From NCBI RefSeq assembly GCF_963082655.1, contig NC_081552.1, positions 53,049,947 to 53,113,946 of the forward strand: a stretch of 64,000 nucleotides of DNA. The letters are read 5' to 3'. The stretch is from Stomoxys calcitrans. Taxonomy: Eukaryota; Arthropoda; Insecta; Diptera; Muscidae. This document shows, one piece after another, positions 22,501 through 30,689 of this stretch (position 1 is its first letter; every line of letters starts with the position of its first letter). The notes under the pieces were generated by a model. The model saw only the letters and a program-made list of their open reading frames with translations. It was not told the origin of the DNA and did no database searches. The translations under genes and the position numbers were made by a program.

Positions 22501-25255
22501 TTCTAGTTTTTGCCATACAAGAGCCGCTCCAGCCACAAATAAAACTTCCACACGCCTCAATGATTATTCCGATGATGACTATGATGATGATTATTATGAT
22601 GATAATCAAGCGGCAGAGGAACCACCATCACCAGATGCTCCCGTAACACCTCTAATTAATTTGGGCAATTCACTTTTGAATTTATTGGGTAAATATGCTA
22701 GACAAGACAATTTAGATTTACAACTGATAATTTTTTTTTTCATTTGCTTACAGACATACCCACGCGCAGCAATCATGTGGTGGAGCCGATATGTCCCAAG
22801 GCATGCCTTTGCCTGGAGGACTATAAATATATTGATTGTTCCAATGGTCGTTTGGTTGAAGTACCCCATGACATACCACCCACAGCTATGATTTTAGATT
22901 TAAGTCATAATCACATTAAGCATATAAAGGCGACAGACTTTTCGCATCGCCTCAAATTGCAAGAGATCAATTTGAGCAATAATTATATAGAAGAGGTGAC
23001 TTCGGCGGTAAGTGCAAATGATGATAGCTGAAATTTGTGTATTTATTTACCGAAATGAATTTCTTTCTATTGACAGATGTTTGAAGATTTGCCTCGTCTG
23101 CAACGATTACGCTTAGCCTCAAATCGTTTGACTGACATCGATCCAGATACCTTTAGGGGTGCCTCCGATTTGAGTTTATTGGATTTAAATAACAATGCCA
23201 TAAAATTAAGGCGAGACAAATCATTTCTGAATCAACCTTCCTTGCTGGAATTGAACTGTCGCAACTGCTCGTGGACAGAAATTTATGAGGATACATTTAA
23301 AAATACGTCCAGATTAACAGCATTGAGGATAGACAACAACGATTTTGATAAGGTAAGAAGTGATTTTATTTTTTTAAGGTTATATCAATTGCCTAAAACA
23401 AAATGGAAAGGCCCTATAAACGATGACAATGTCAAAATCTAACGTACACAAACGATAAATGTAAACAAATAACAAGTTGTCAACTTCAATAACAGATATT
23501 ACCAAAAATGCATATATTGTATGTCGACTTGTCTCTTTCCGCAATCTTATTTAGTGAATCCTGTCATATACCTAAACAGGATTAATAGAAGGTTGTGGAG
23601 ATCAATCAGCCGGCTTACATAATTATTTTTTATTATTAAAAGTTTTTGTAGCCGCATATTTATATGTGAAAATAACGATCATCGTCAAGCTCAATAAATG
23701 AACAAGCTTGTTCAGGTCATTATTTAGAGGCACCATGTTATATCGAGCTTCACAGGCACTCAGTATTTTAGCAAAAGCGGGTGATGCCGGGTCTCTCATT
23801 GAGACACTCCACTCGAAACCGCTGATTTTCAGCATTCTACTGTGGATGCGTCTGGTACCTTTCAACTGAGCGAACTTGTCGAGGATCGCCACCTCCACAT
23901 GAAAATGTGGCTACAACAACAACAACGACATTCAAAAAATTTTATGTCGGCTGATCGCTTGGCTTAACTTGTTAAGTGAATCCTGGCAGTTAATGTTCAT
24001 TGGGTCTATTCACTTTTTGTTTTAAAAAATATTTTTATAAAAATTAATAAAATTAAAAAAAAGAAAACATTTTCATATTTAAGAACTTTGATTAACATGA
24101 TTAATATTCTAAACAATAATTAGAAACTTTACATATAGCTTGCTATATTTATTAAAAAAAAAAAAAAATAACGTCATTACTCCAGACATTCCATTTCTGT
24201 TACACGTTTCTTCATGCAATGGCCCCCTATGCCAAGTTCTTTTCACACTGGCAACACTGTCTCTGTTTTCAAAGAGAGCTTTTTGCTTTAAACACCCCCA
24301 GAAAAGCTCTCTACAAAACTTCAATTCTTTGCTTTGTTTATGCTTTCATTTACTACTGTTTGACAGTTTGCTTTGCTTTCGCATATTCTTTTCTCCAATT
24401 TAAGTCGTGCTGTTTGCTTGTTGCCTTCTGCCATTTCTATATCGTTTTTCCTTTTTCTCTTTTTTGCCCAACAGAAAATCAATACCAGAGCATTTATACC
24501 GCTGAAAAGTTTGATTAAACTTCGAGTTCCCGAATTAAATCAAAATAGCACAGAGGAGCTATGCAATCTCTTGAAATTCATTGATAATATTAGTTTTAAA
24601 CATTTCGAGGTGAGCTGTTATGAATTGGTATTGGGAGCCTCATACAATGAGAGTATAATACTGGTCACGGATCCGCCCTACAAGCAGCCAACGGGCGTGG
24701 AATTGGAGACAACAACATACGATACTGTGGCGAACCCCGCAACAGCAAACACAAACGAAAAAGGTAAGAACAAGAAAAAAAAAACTTAATTACTTTAATT
24801 GCCCAAATTATAAATTATCTTTTTTCGTCTTAAAGCAGTTTTGAGCAAAATGTCTTCGAATATGACCTCTCTGCCTGAAGAGCATTTGGCCAATGACACA
24901 GAAATAGCCAAGGCCTCTGCGGGCCTTACAGAAACGGGGCCCTCCAAGGAGAATGTTAAAGGTGATGAAGAGGAGGCCTATAAGGTGCCCATATCACAAG
25001 AAGCTATCAACCAAATGTTAATAGGTAAGCAGACAAAATAACAAACCTTCCAAGACTAAAGTCTATTATATTTCTTCCACCTTTTTAGGCCTTATGATAA
25101 TCTCAGTTATAGGCATTATCATAGGCATCTTATGCCGCAAAGATGTTTGGGGCATTAAGACTAAATGCTGTCGCACCAAAAAACCCATAGAAGATAAAGC
25201 TATAGATAGTAATGGTCAAGCTGCCGAAGAAATTCCCTTAAATAAGATAGCTTAA
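13480..25255 (+). CDS. Leucine-rich-repeat type I transmembrane protein, 468 aa, seven coding exons
   Basis: Joining seven exons (13480-13532, 22507-22688, 22754-23007, 23077-23352, 24475-24763, 24839-25024, 25089-25255) gives 1407 nt with no internal stop; every intron is GT..AG and every phase matches. Order in the protein: hydrophobic signal peptide (residues 1 to about 25), Asp/Tyr-rich acidic tract (37-50), Pro-rich linker, LRR N-terminal cap with Cys92, Cys96, Cys98 and Cys107, about six LxxLxLxxN-type repeats (121 to about 290), two further Cys in the C-terminal flank, a Thr/Glu-rich stalk (about 325-405), a transmembrane helix (about 415-429) and a 39-residue tail starting RKDVWG. Such LRR proteins usually act in adhesion or receptor complexes at the cell surface; the ligand is unknown. 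The tail has no kinase or TIR domain. It may be orthologous to one of the small Drosophila LRR membrane proteins, but I cannot name which. The exon structure is firm; the link to exon 1 is inferred from the signal peptide it completes. Confidence 0.86.
14354..15082. mobile_element. Possible MITE with ACACTAGGCGTATT ends
   Basis: The left end ACACTAGGCGTATT and the right end AATACGCCTTGTGTG are inverted; further in, GTCAAAATTTGTAAACAAGGCGAA is mirrored loosely by ATAAGGCGAATTC...TTTGACATATC. The frames inside (14352-14579, 14676-14864) show no motif. Tentative. Confidence 0.35.
15975..16135 (+). repeat. Dispersed repeat (CGCGTACTTTTCCAGTAAAA family)
   Basis: Also found around the RTE insertion (34258-34361 plus 35911-36080) and around the SINE nest (60330-60386 plus 61734-61930). 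The order is TCTTCGCGTACTTTTCCAGT, a Lys/Phe-poor AT stretch, then GCGAACGACTTCCAGTAATA. This copy lacks the middle part seen in the others. Class unknown. Confidence 0.65.
16286..17068. mobile_element. Non-autonomous Tc1-like element
   Basis: Left end ACAGGGTAGCTGAGACGATG, right end the complement of GTAACACTTTATGTCTGCTA: inverted and related to the ends at 9694-10720 and 60000-60020. The inside shares ATTCAACGAAATCCATGC and AGGTTAAAGATCTGAAAACA with the fossil at 56700. No intact transposase. Confidence 0.6.
16327..16441 (-). repeat. SINE 3' fragment with 11-bp target duplication
   Basis: The body is the 3' end of the tRNA-derived SINE (complement of ATGCAAATTTTGCCCATTAA...GTCCGATTCAAG). 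TCACTCTGGTA flanks it at 16316-16326 and 16442-16452. It sits inside the Tc1-like element, so it is younger. Confidence 0.8.
17655..17975 (+). repeat. Left arm of a large inverted repeat in LRR intron 1
   Basis: AAGGGTTGGTATTCTATACT, ATGATGCCGGCAATGGTTTT, GTTTGACAGCATTCCGCTTG and CTGAACAGAATACTCTGCTT recur in the same order on the opposite strand of 20515-21100. The loop is about 2.5 kb. Confidence 0.88.
17995..18230 (+). repeat. Imperfect tandem duplication (GAAAGGCGA unit)
   Basis: GAAAGGCGATGAACAAAGAG at about 18000 and GAAAGGCGACAACCATAGAG at about 18144, each followed by ATTTTGGTGTGTAT-like sequence and TTTTGTGATAT. Unit about 144 bp, non-coding. Confidence 0.6.
18231..20514. other. No gene recognised (loop of the inverted repeat)
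   Basis: AT-rich intronic DNA. TTTTAGTACTGGATAGACAAGC near 18602 is the inverse of a segment at 16660-16690, so at least one more dispersed family is present. No coding signal. Confidence 0.4.
20515..21100 (-). repeat. Right arm of the large inverted repeat
   Basis: Complement of 17655-17975 with the 240-bp MITE (20720-20959) and some extra sequence inserted. Outside the MITE the match is close, with scattered substitutions. Confidence 0.88.
20720..20959. mobile_element. mariner-derived MITE, copy 2 (full length)
   Basis: TA|TTGGGTTGCCCAAAAAGTAA ... TTACTTTTTGGGCAACCCAA|TA, 240 bp, inverted ends of about 32 bp. It is inserted in the right arm of the inverted repeat but not in the left arm, so it arrived after the arms formed. 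Confidence 0.92.
21250..21460 (-). repeat. SINE fragment
   Basis: CGGCGTGCCACAGTGCGACA, CTCTTTGGAGAGAAGTTTTA, CATGGCATAGTACCTCACAA and ACCCACCGCTGAACATTTTT match the body of the SINE at 52283-52517 in the same orientation. The tRNA-like head is degraded. Confidence 0.7.
21461..22500. other. No gene recognised, one short dispersed repeat
   Basis: 21790-21897 is the complement of the CCGGTACGTACAACCGGCTG repeat. The rest, up to the exon 2 acceptor, has no supported coding frame; some of it (21550-21760) may be LINE debris, but I cannot assign it. Confidence 0.45.
22507..22688 (+). CDS. LRR gene exon 2: acidic Asp/Tyr tract
   Basis: The acceptor TTTTCTAG precedes 22507 and the donor G|GTAAAT follows 22688. 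Encodes the end of the signal peptide, an N-glycosylation-like NKT, an Asp/Tyr-rich stretch (SDDDYDDDYYDDN) and a Pro-rich stretch ending LLNLL. The Tyr/Asp stretch resembles tyrosine-sulfation contexts seen in some secreted LRR proteins; that is inference. Confidence 0.88.
22754..23007 (+). CDS. LRR gene exon 3: LRRNT cap and first repeats
   Basis: Acceptor TTACAG before 22754, donor GTAAGT after 23007. Carries the Cx3CxCx8C cap (CPKACLCLEDYKYIDC) and two repeats with LDLSHNHI and INLSNNYI cores. Ends in phase 0. Confidence 0.92.
23077..23352 (+). CDS. LRR gene exon 4: central repeats
   Basis: Acceptor TTGACAG, donor AAG|GTAAGA, 92 codons in phase 0. Contains LRLASNRL, LDLNNNAI, a Cys-bearing repeat (LNCRNCSWTEI) and LRIDNNDF. 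The two adjacent Cys in the middle repeat are unusual for an LRR beta strand and may pair. Confidence 0.92.
23641..23935. repeat. (CAA)n-tailed retroposon, two pieces head to head, in LRR intron 4
   Basis: 23641-23855 is the complement of the 3' part of the family (TTGTAGCCGCAT...CGTCAAGCTC...ACTCGAAACC); 23880-23935 is the normal orientation (GAGGATCGCCACCTCCACAT then GTGGCTACAACAACAACGAC). A rearranged or double insertion. Confidence 0.7.
24475..24763 (+). CDS. LRR gene exon 5: C-terminal flank and stalk
   Basis: Acceptor CCCAACAG, donor AAAG|GTAAGA. Holds the last degenerate repeat, two Cys (in ELCNLL and VSCYEL) that probably form a reduced C-terminal cap, and a Thr-rich stalk. The full LRRCT CxC...C pattern is not seen. 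Confidence 0.87.
24839..25024 (+). CDS. LRR gene exon 6: juxtamembrane stalk
   Basis: Acceptor TTAAAGCAG, donor ATAG|GTAAGC. Encodes a polar, Glu/Thr/Ser-rich segment (about 62 residues) with two N-glycosylation sequons (NMT, NDT), leading straight to the membrane helix. Confidence 0.87.
25089..25255 (+). CDS. LRR gene exon 7: transmembrane helix and tail
   Basis: Acceptor CTTTTTAG before 25089. Starts with the helix GLMIISVIGIIIGILC, then the stop-transfer RKD, a Lys/Cys-rich stretch and the tail ending EEIPLNKIA before TAA at 25253-25255. The two Cys just inside the membrane (KCCR) are candidate palmitoylation sites (inference). Confidence 0.9.
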
Positions 25256-25361
25256 GTAAAAAAACTAAGTATAAGAAGACAAAAATAGATAGGAGAAGAA
25301 TAATGCCAAAGTGGGTTAATTTGCAGAAGCACAACAAAAACTTCCAAAAAAGAATAATTAT

Positions 25362-25367
25362 AATAAA
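25362..25367 (+). promoter_or_regulatory. Polyadenylation signal AATAAA, upstream copy
   Basis: Lies 107 bp after the LRR stop codon, inside the 13-bp target duplication left of the SINE. An ordinary AATAAA hexamer at a sensible distance for a short 3' UTR. Confidence 0.5.
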
Positions 25368-25368
25368 A

Positions 25369-25629
25369 TATGCAAATTTTGCCCATGAACATTCCACTAA
25401 GGAACAGGGGCAAACTTTTTCCGCATCAAAGAGTGCTGTCCGATTCAAGTTTAAGCTGTGTCCGTACGAGAGAAGTTTTTACATGACATAATATCTCACA
25501 AATTTAGCCAGCATTAGGAGGGGGAAAGCCACCGCAGAAAAATTTGAAAATAGTCTCGCCTGGATTCGAACCTAGGGGTTAAGCGTCATGGGGGGGAAAT
25601 TCTAACCTCCGCGCTAAGGTGGCCTCCAA
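25369..25629 (-). repeat. tRNA-derived SINE, near full length, in the LRR gene 3' UTR
   Basis: On the - strand it starts GGAGGCCACCTTAGCGCGGA (A-box like) and has the B-box GGTTCGAATCC (complement of 25562-25572), then the family body ending GGGCAAAATTTGCATA. Flanked by the 13-bp duplication AATTATAATAAAA at 25356-25368 and 25630-25642. The A and B boxes match tRNA internal promoters; it does not fold as a real tRNA. Other copies lie near 16327, 21250, 49963, 52283, 60387 and 62580. Confidence 0.85.
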
Positions 25630-25635
25630 AATTAT

Positions 25636-25641
25636 AATAAA
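25636..25641 (+). promoter_or_regulatory. Polyadenylation signal AATAAA, duplicated copy after the SINE
   Basis: Same hexamer carried in the right-hand target duplication; another AATAAA follows at 25652-25657. Either side of the SINE could terminate the LRR transcript. Confidence 0.45.
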
Positions 25642-25659
25642 ACAAAGACAAAATAAATG

Positions 25660-27190
25660 TGTATGTCACACTGGACACGCCCTGATCAAGTGCAGAGTAA
25701 ATAAAATGTTGGCTATTCCAAGGCAAGATTTTTGATACTGCTTATATTCGGCGGGAAGAACCTTCTTAAATGAAGTTTACGAAAATTTTGGGATTACGAA
25801 ATCAATTTTCCCATATAACAATGCATAGCCAGAACTAAGAATCATATGTTAAGATGATCCCCATTGCATTGCAACTTAGTACCATTAATGACCAAGGTCA
25901 ATTTCCCATTCGCGCTCATTTCCAGACCGTTTCTATGCACCGGAACGAACTAACTTGATCCCACAAGGAGCTTAACAAGGATCGCTTTCTCCACAAAAAT
26001 AATGTGGCCACAACCGTAACCACTTCCCCTTGGCAAATGTGCCGTATAACAACAGCCGTTTTTATATGCAACCACATTCAAATTAAAAAAACTTCAAACA
26101 TAAGTTTTAAAAATTAATTCTAGACCATACCACGCTATTCGGTAACCAGAATTGATTCGAACTCTTTGTAGAATGCATAGCCCAATTTTGACATTCCTCT
26201 TCCAGTGTTTATTCGATTTCGGGAAAGTGTTGTCTTGTCCGCTTTGGCATTTCTTTTATTTATAGACTAGGTGCTTATTCTCTCTTCTACATATATAAAC
26301 ATACCGCCCTCTCATGTATGTAGACAGAATGATGTATTTATTTCAAATATTCCATTCATAAAAACGAACAACAATCACAAACAAAAACCAAAACCCAAAA
26401 ATTGAATTGTAAATATTTATTTAAGTATATAAAATATTAAAAATATTACACTTGCCAAAAAAAAAAAACAAAATGGAAAACTCTAATAATTTATTGTTTA
26501 ACCCTTCTCCTTTAACCCCAATAATATTCGAATTTAGCATTATGAATTTTGCTAAATGTTGGTAATCGAAAAACTTCCTCTTTTTAGAGGTATGAAAGCC
26601 TAAGTTAATTTGTTAAGTTTTTCCCTCTTTGACAACCAAATCTAGCTTAGCTCATATCATTAGTCTTTACTCCTTGACTTAGTTTTGTTTTATTTTTTAT
26701 ATTGAATTTCTCTGGTGTATTAACTAGTCTGGTAACCAACTTTTCATTAAATGTAGTGATTTTTGAATTAATTTTACCCAAAATAGACTATAGAGCTAAG
26801 CATAATGTATAATGAATGTATTTAACATAAAATAGCAAAACTGCATTTTATAGCTTAAATAAATAAATTTAAGAAAAAATAAAAAAAAAAACTTAAATAT
26901 TCACCCTTATTCCCGTTGTCGAAGGCGAAATCGACAGCAGGGAATTTCACATTTCGTGGTATTCTGTAACTTATTCGCCTTCGACAGTTTGAAAAAAAAA
27001 AAAAAAATAATAAAAGTGGGTTCCATACTCTTTCGACAAAAAGGCACGTTGTAGTTTAGAATGTTATTAACTTATATATCGATAGTTTTCTGATTCTGTT
27101 CCGTTTGCCGTATCCATGCATGGATTGGATGCATGTATGGGCGTGCTCCGGCTTCTTAGGTATACTTTAGTATAGACATACTCGGTGCTG
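25660..27190. other. Intergenic, no gene; one small palindromic element
   Basis: AT-rich. 25900-26030 holds a weak copy of the (CAA)n retroposon (GATCCCACAAGGAGCTTAAC). 26460-26890 has A-runs typical of intergenic DNA. See the separate entry for 26911-26990. Confidence 0.45.
26911..26990. mobile_element. Small palindromic element
   Basis: GTCGAAGGCGAA at 26918-26929 and TTCGCCTTCGAC at 26974-26985 form a perfect 12-bp inverted repeat around 44 bp. Looks like a tiny MITE or a fragment of one. Confidence 0.5.
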
Positions 27191-27194
27191 TGCC

Positions 27195-27875
27195 GATACA
27201 ATCAACAGTGGGTCCCTTTCGTCGACATCGGACTATGCGAGCCCTTCGACTTCTCTAAAGTTACTATATGATCGGCAGCGAGACCTAATGCCGAATCGGT
27301 ACCAGTGCAGGGAAATTCATCATTCTTACAAATCAATTGCAATGGTTTGCAAAGGAAAGCAAAAATGCAGTTGTTTGAGCCGATGTGTGAGAAAGCTCGC
27401 ATTGTCGTGGTGAAGAGTGATCCGTCTTCGGCGGTTGGTTTTCCTGATTTCTTGGAAGACAACTCGCAAACAAATGGTTGTATACCACTAAGAATTGACT
27501 GTTGTTCTAGTGGTACGATTGCGACATGTCCAGTTTTTCAAAAAAAAAAAAAGCCGATCATCTTGAAACACTCATACAGTCGACTGCTGTTTATTTTCTG
27601 GCTCATACGCGTAAATCTACGATTCATCACCTGTTGGCGCACAGCATCAATGTTTCTTGGAACAACAATTGATTTTGGACGAATTTCACGAAATTAGTCT
27701 TGGAGAGAACTACGACCTCGGTTGAATTCACCATACCATCGATAAACACTGGTCCTTGATGGAGCTTCATCGCTAAAAACTGAATTACGTTCATCGATGC
27801 ACTCTTGTTGAGTTAATCCACGTCAAAAGTTCGAAAAAATAATCGCACGAAAATGTTCACGATTTAATTCCATTT
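27195..27875 (-). pseudogene. mariner transposase fossil
   Basis: On the - strand from 27873: MELNREHFRAIIFSNF, then (after a stop) RGLTQQECIDERNSVFSDEA, PSRTSVYRWYGEFNRGRSSL, REIRPKSIVVPRNIDAVRQQ: the N-terminal HTH region of a Mos1-type mariner. Further down, in shifted frames, KLDMSQSYH, EIRKTNRRRR-like, and HTSAQTTAF next to the second catalytic Asp block. The middle (first Asp) is missing. Inactive. Confidence 0.8.
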
Positions 27876-28044
27876 TTTGGGCGAGATTAATCTTTTACGT
27901 TACTGTAAACAACACAAATAGCGCTCGTATGTCAAAACGTTCTGAGTACGTATAACCTCAAAAATTTCAACCTTTCCGATAGGGCTGTCAGTTGGCAGAT
28001 TGCAACACAAAGGTTGTCCAATCCCGAAATATAATAGGCGCGAT

Positions 28045-28165
28045 ATTGGCGCCTTAAAATATTCAATGGCCATCATGTTCTCGCACCGATCGGTCGTATA
28101 GACCGGAACAAGCTTGGTCTATAACAGCTTGACGAGGATCGCCACCGGCCATCGGCATAGGTAAA
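28045..28165 (+). repeat. (CAA)n-tailed retroposon fragment
   Basis: TTGGCGCCTTAAAATATTCA, ATGGCCATCATGTTCTCGCA and GACGAGGATCGCCACC match the 3' half of the family. Confidence 0.7.
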
Positions 28166-28174
28166 TATCTTTTC

Positions 28175-28590
28175 AGACAGCCAATAAATCTCTGGGGAAC
28201 ATATTTTTGAAATCAAAAAGCGCCCGACTGCGGCAGATCGCTTAAAGAGAACAGTTCAAAATTCACCTGTTCTGGGTGCCGGGCCACAGAGATATCCCAG
28301 GCAACTGTAGAACGGATGAGCCTTTAAGGAACTACCTTACACATTCCAGGGGAATTGGAATCTGTAAGGACTACCTTACACCTTCCAGGGGAATTGGAAT
28401 CTGTGGGTATGCTTCTAGCGACATACAAGCTAATTATTCAGTATCAGACCCGAAGTGCAATGTGGCCCAATCTAGACTTTAAGAGGTCTACTGCTGTGCT
28501 GTCGCTGGCTAAACAGATGTCGTTGTGTCCGTCATGGCAGGTCACTGTCTGATCGGAAAACATACTGGCAGACTGAAGGTAGCAAGTAAC
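28175..28590 (+). pseudogene. LINE RNase H / C-terminal fossil (Jockey/I-like)
   Basis: Frames give FTCSGCRATEIS and, at 28276, PGHRDIPGNCRTDEPLRN, the conserved WVPGHxGIxGNexADE box of LINE RNase H, then LHLPGELESVGMLLATYKL, WPNLDFKRSTAVLSLAKQ and, in a shifted frame, GHCLIGKH. A segment of about 40 bp with TACCTTACACNTTCCAGGGG is duplicated in tandem at 28333-28405. Non-functional. Confidence 0.78.
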
Positions 28591-28990
28591 GAAGACTTCT
28601 CTACCCGGCACGTGATAGCTGTCAGCACCCCACAGGCCGGAGCATTGATGACCGATCTGTGAGGTGTTTATTGCTATCACGAAAAGCTTAGCGTCCACAG
28701 GTTGCGGATAGTGGAATGCTCCATACGGAGTAGCTGGAACGGCAGTCGTGGACGATCAGCGGTATCGAGCGGAGAGTGTCAGTGAAAGGCCGGGCGGCAC
28801 CGGCTCTTGCACAAATACTGAGTGCCTATGATGCTCGATATGACGAGTTATTGGCGCCTTTATGTAACCAATGGCCACTGTATCCCCGCGGCGATCGGTC
28901 CTTTGGACCGGAACGAGCTTGCTCACCTGCAGGAGCTTGACGAGGATCGCTACCTCCACATGAATATGTGGCTACAACAACTTCTCTACT
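28591..28990 (+). repeat. (CAA)n-tailed retroposon, near full length
   Basis: Runs from CCCGGCACGTGATAGCTGTC through GGTTGCGGATAGTGGAATGC, TATCGAGCGGAGAGTGTCAG and ATGACGAGTTATTGGCGCCT to GTGGCTACAACAACTTC. About 400 bp. The 3' end with a CAA-rich tail suggests a SINE-like retroposon. No protein. Confidence 0.8.
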
Positions 28991-29239
28991 ATTCAGTTGC
29001 TCATTTAATGAACATTCCGAGAATGATAGGGCGTGAAGGCAATTTTTCGTATACATAGACTCCGAGCGAATGAACAACCATAACAATTTACCGTGAACGA
29101 AGTTTAAAATTTCATCCACAACGCCAAATCTTACCAGGCGCTGGGCTCGAATAGAAGCTCTACTCTGATGGTGAAGTCCCTGCATGTATTGGGAATCGAC
29201 AGCCCGGCCAAGCCCCACAACCTGTCTCTAGACATTCTT

Positions 29240-29460
29240 ATAGATCCCGATGTCTGTTCATGGTTATCATGAGAAGCTTAGCTGGGAGTTACTGTTGCGG
29301 ATAGTGGAATATTCCTTACGGAATGGCTGCTACAGAAATATCAATCATGTTCATAACAAACAGCGATCGGTCTCATGGATCGAACGAGTTTGCCCAACTA
29401 TAGGAGCTTGACGAGGATTGCTACCTCCACATGCAATTGTGGCTACAATAACAACGATGT
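29240..29460 (+). repeat. (CAA)n-tailed retroposon, degraded copy
   Basis: GTTGCGGATAGTGGAATATT, CAGCGATCGGTCTCATGGAT, AGGAGCTTGACGAGGATTGC and GTGGCTACAATAACAACGAT are family landmarks in order. Confidence 0.7.
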
Positions 29461-30448
29461 CTGGAAAACGAGCAGTGTAAAGCCTGGGAAGGATTCGAAC
29501 AAGGGAGTATGGTACCTTATCTCGCCAGTAGTTAGAGACTTTAAACACTGCTCCTCTACAGCCTTGTTGAAAATTCCAAGTGCTGAGCATCAGCAAGAAT
29601 TAAGTAAATACCATATCACTACTGCTTTGACGACATTACTTCATACATAAGCCGAGGTTTTAACATCGCCAAGCCTTATCAAAGGACGCTGGCTCTTGCC
29701 ATATGAAAGGCTTTCGTTTTTCTCTACAAGAACATAAGCCCATGGGATTTAAGATAGTGTACACATGCGTAGGTTTGCTCATCACTAATCTACAGCATTA
29801 GAGGTTTCATTAAAAATAAGCTTGCGAATTATTCTCTACTCTCAAGTACAAAGAATCGTTTATTCCATTGATTTCTATCAAAAATTTGGAATAATTTTAA
29901 AGGTTTTCCCACTAATAGTTTAAAATGTTCTTATCATCCTAAAACTATGCTATAAATTTTGAAATAATGGCCTTTTTGCCATTGTTATTTTCTAAAACTT
30001 GGTAAGATAGTGTGAAGATAATAAAAAAAACTTTTTTAAATCAAAAATAAAACATTTGCATAATTTTAATTTTTACAGAAAACAAAGTGAAGATGAAATG
30101 TTTCGAGTATATGTAGCAGATATATGTATCTATATATATTAAGGACCTTTGAAAAAAATAGAGATTTGTCAATAATTCTAAAACGGGTTTCAGGATATAT
30201 GTAAGTAGGTAAAGCGCACTTTATTCTAAAATAAGGAGTCACTTGATCTACCTTAAAATCCAATATTGGTTAATTGTGGTTGACTGTCATCATAGGTCAA
30301 CGGCTATTCTTTAAATTTGCATCTTCAAAACGTGTAGGAACGTGTATCTCTATTAGTTTCTCTACAACTGCATGGTATTTGTTTAGCTATCACCCATAGC
30401 CCAAGGATCAAATGCAGCAAGGTGTATCAAGGAGAAACAAGCGAGTTG
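29461..30448. other. No gene recognised
   Basis: 29460-29650 is SINE-like debris (AAGCCTGGGAAGGATTCGAA). The rest is plain AT-rich spacer. Confidence 0.4.
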
Positions 30449-30450
30449 TA

Positions 30451-30687
30451 TTGGGTTGCCCAAAAAGTAATTGCGGATTTTTCATATAGTCGGCGTTGAC
30501 AACTTTTTTCACAGCTTGTGACTCTGTAATTGCATTCTTTCTTCTGTCAGTTATCAGCTGTTACTTTTAGCTTGCTTTAGAAAAAAAGTGTAAAAAAAGT
30601 ATATTTGATTAAAGTTCATTCTAAGTTATATTAAAAATGTATTTACTTTCTTTTAAAAAATCCGCAATTACTTTTTGGGCAACCCAA
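30451..30687. mobile_element. mariner-derived MITE, copy 3 (full length)
   Basis: TA|TTGGGTTGCCCAAAAAGTAA ... GGGCAACCCAA|TA, 237 bp, same interior and orientation as copy 2. Few differences, so relatively young. Confidence 0.92.
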
Positions 30688-30689
30688 TA

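Larger units (their letters stand above)
13533..22506 (+). other. LRR gene intron 1 (9.0 kb), transposon-filled
   Basis: Bounded by GTAAGA and TTTTCTAG. It holds a Tc1-like non-autonomous element (16286-17068) with a SINE in it, a large inverted repeat (17655-17975 with 20515-21100) one arm of which carries a 240-bp mariner MITE, a dispersed repeat copy at 15975-16130, a possible MITE at 14354-15082 and a SINE piece at 21250-21450. Between these it is AT-rich with no recognisable exon. Confidence 0.7.

Noticed and set aside
22496..22891. A continuous 131-codon protein from 22496
   Set aside because: It reads through the exon 2 donor and the intron into exon 3 in the wrong frame; the spliced model explains the region.
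25369..25629. A tRNA gene on the - strand
   Set aside because: A and B boxes are present, but no cloverleaf closes, and the sequence continues into a dispersed SINE body with a target duplication.
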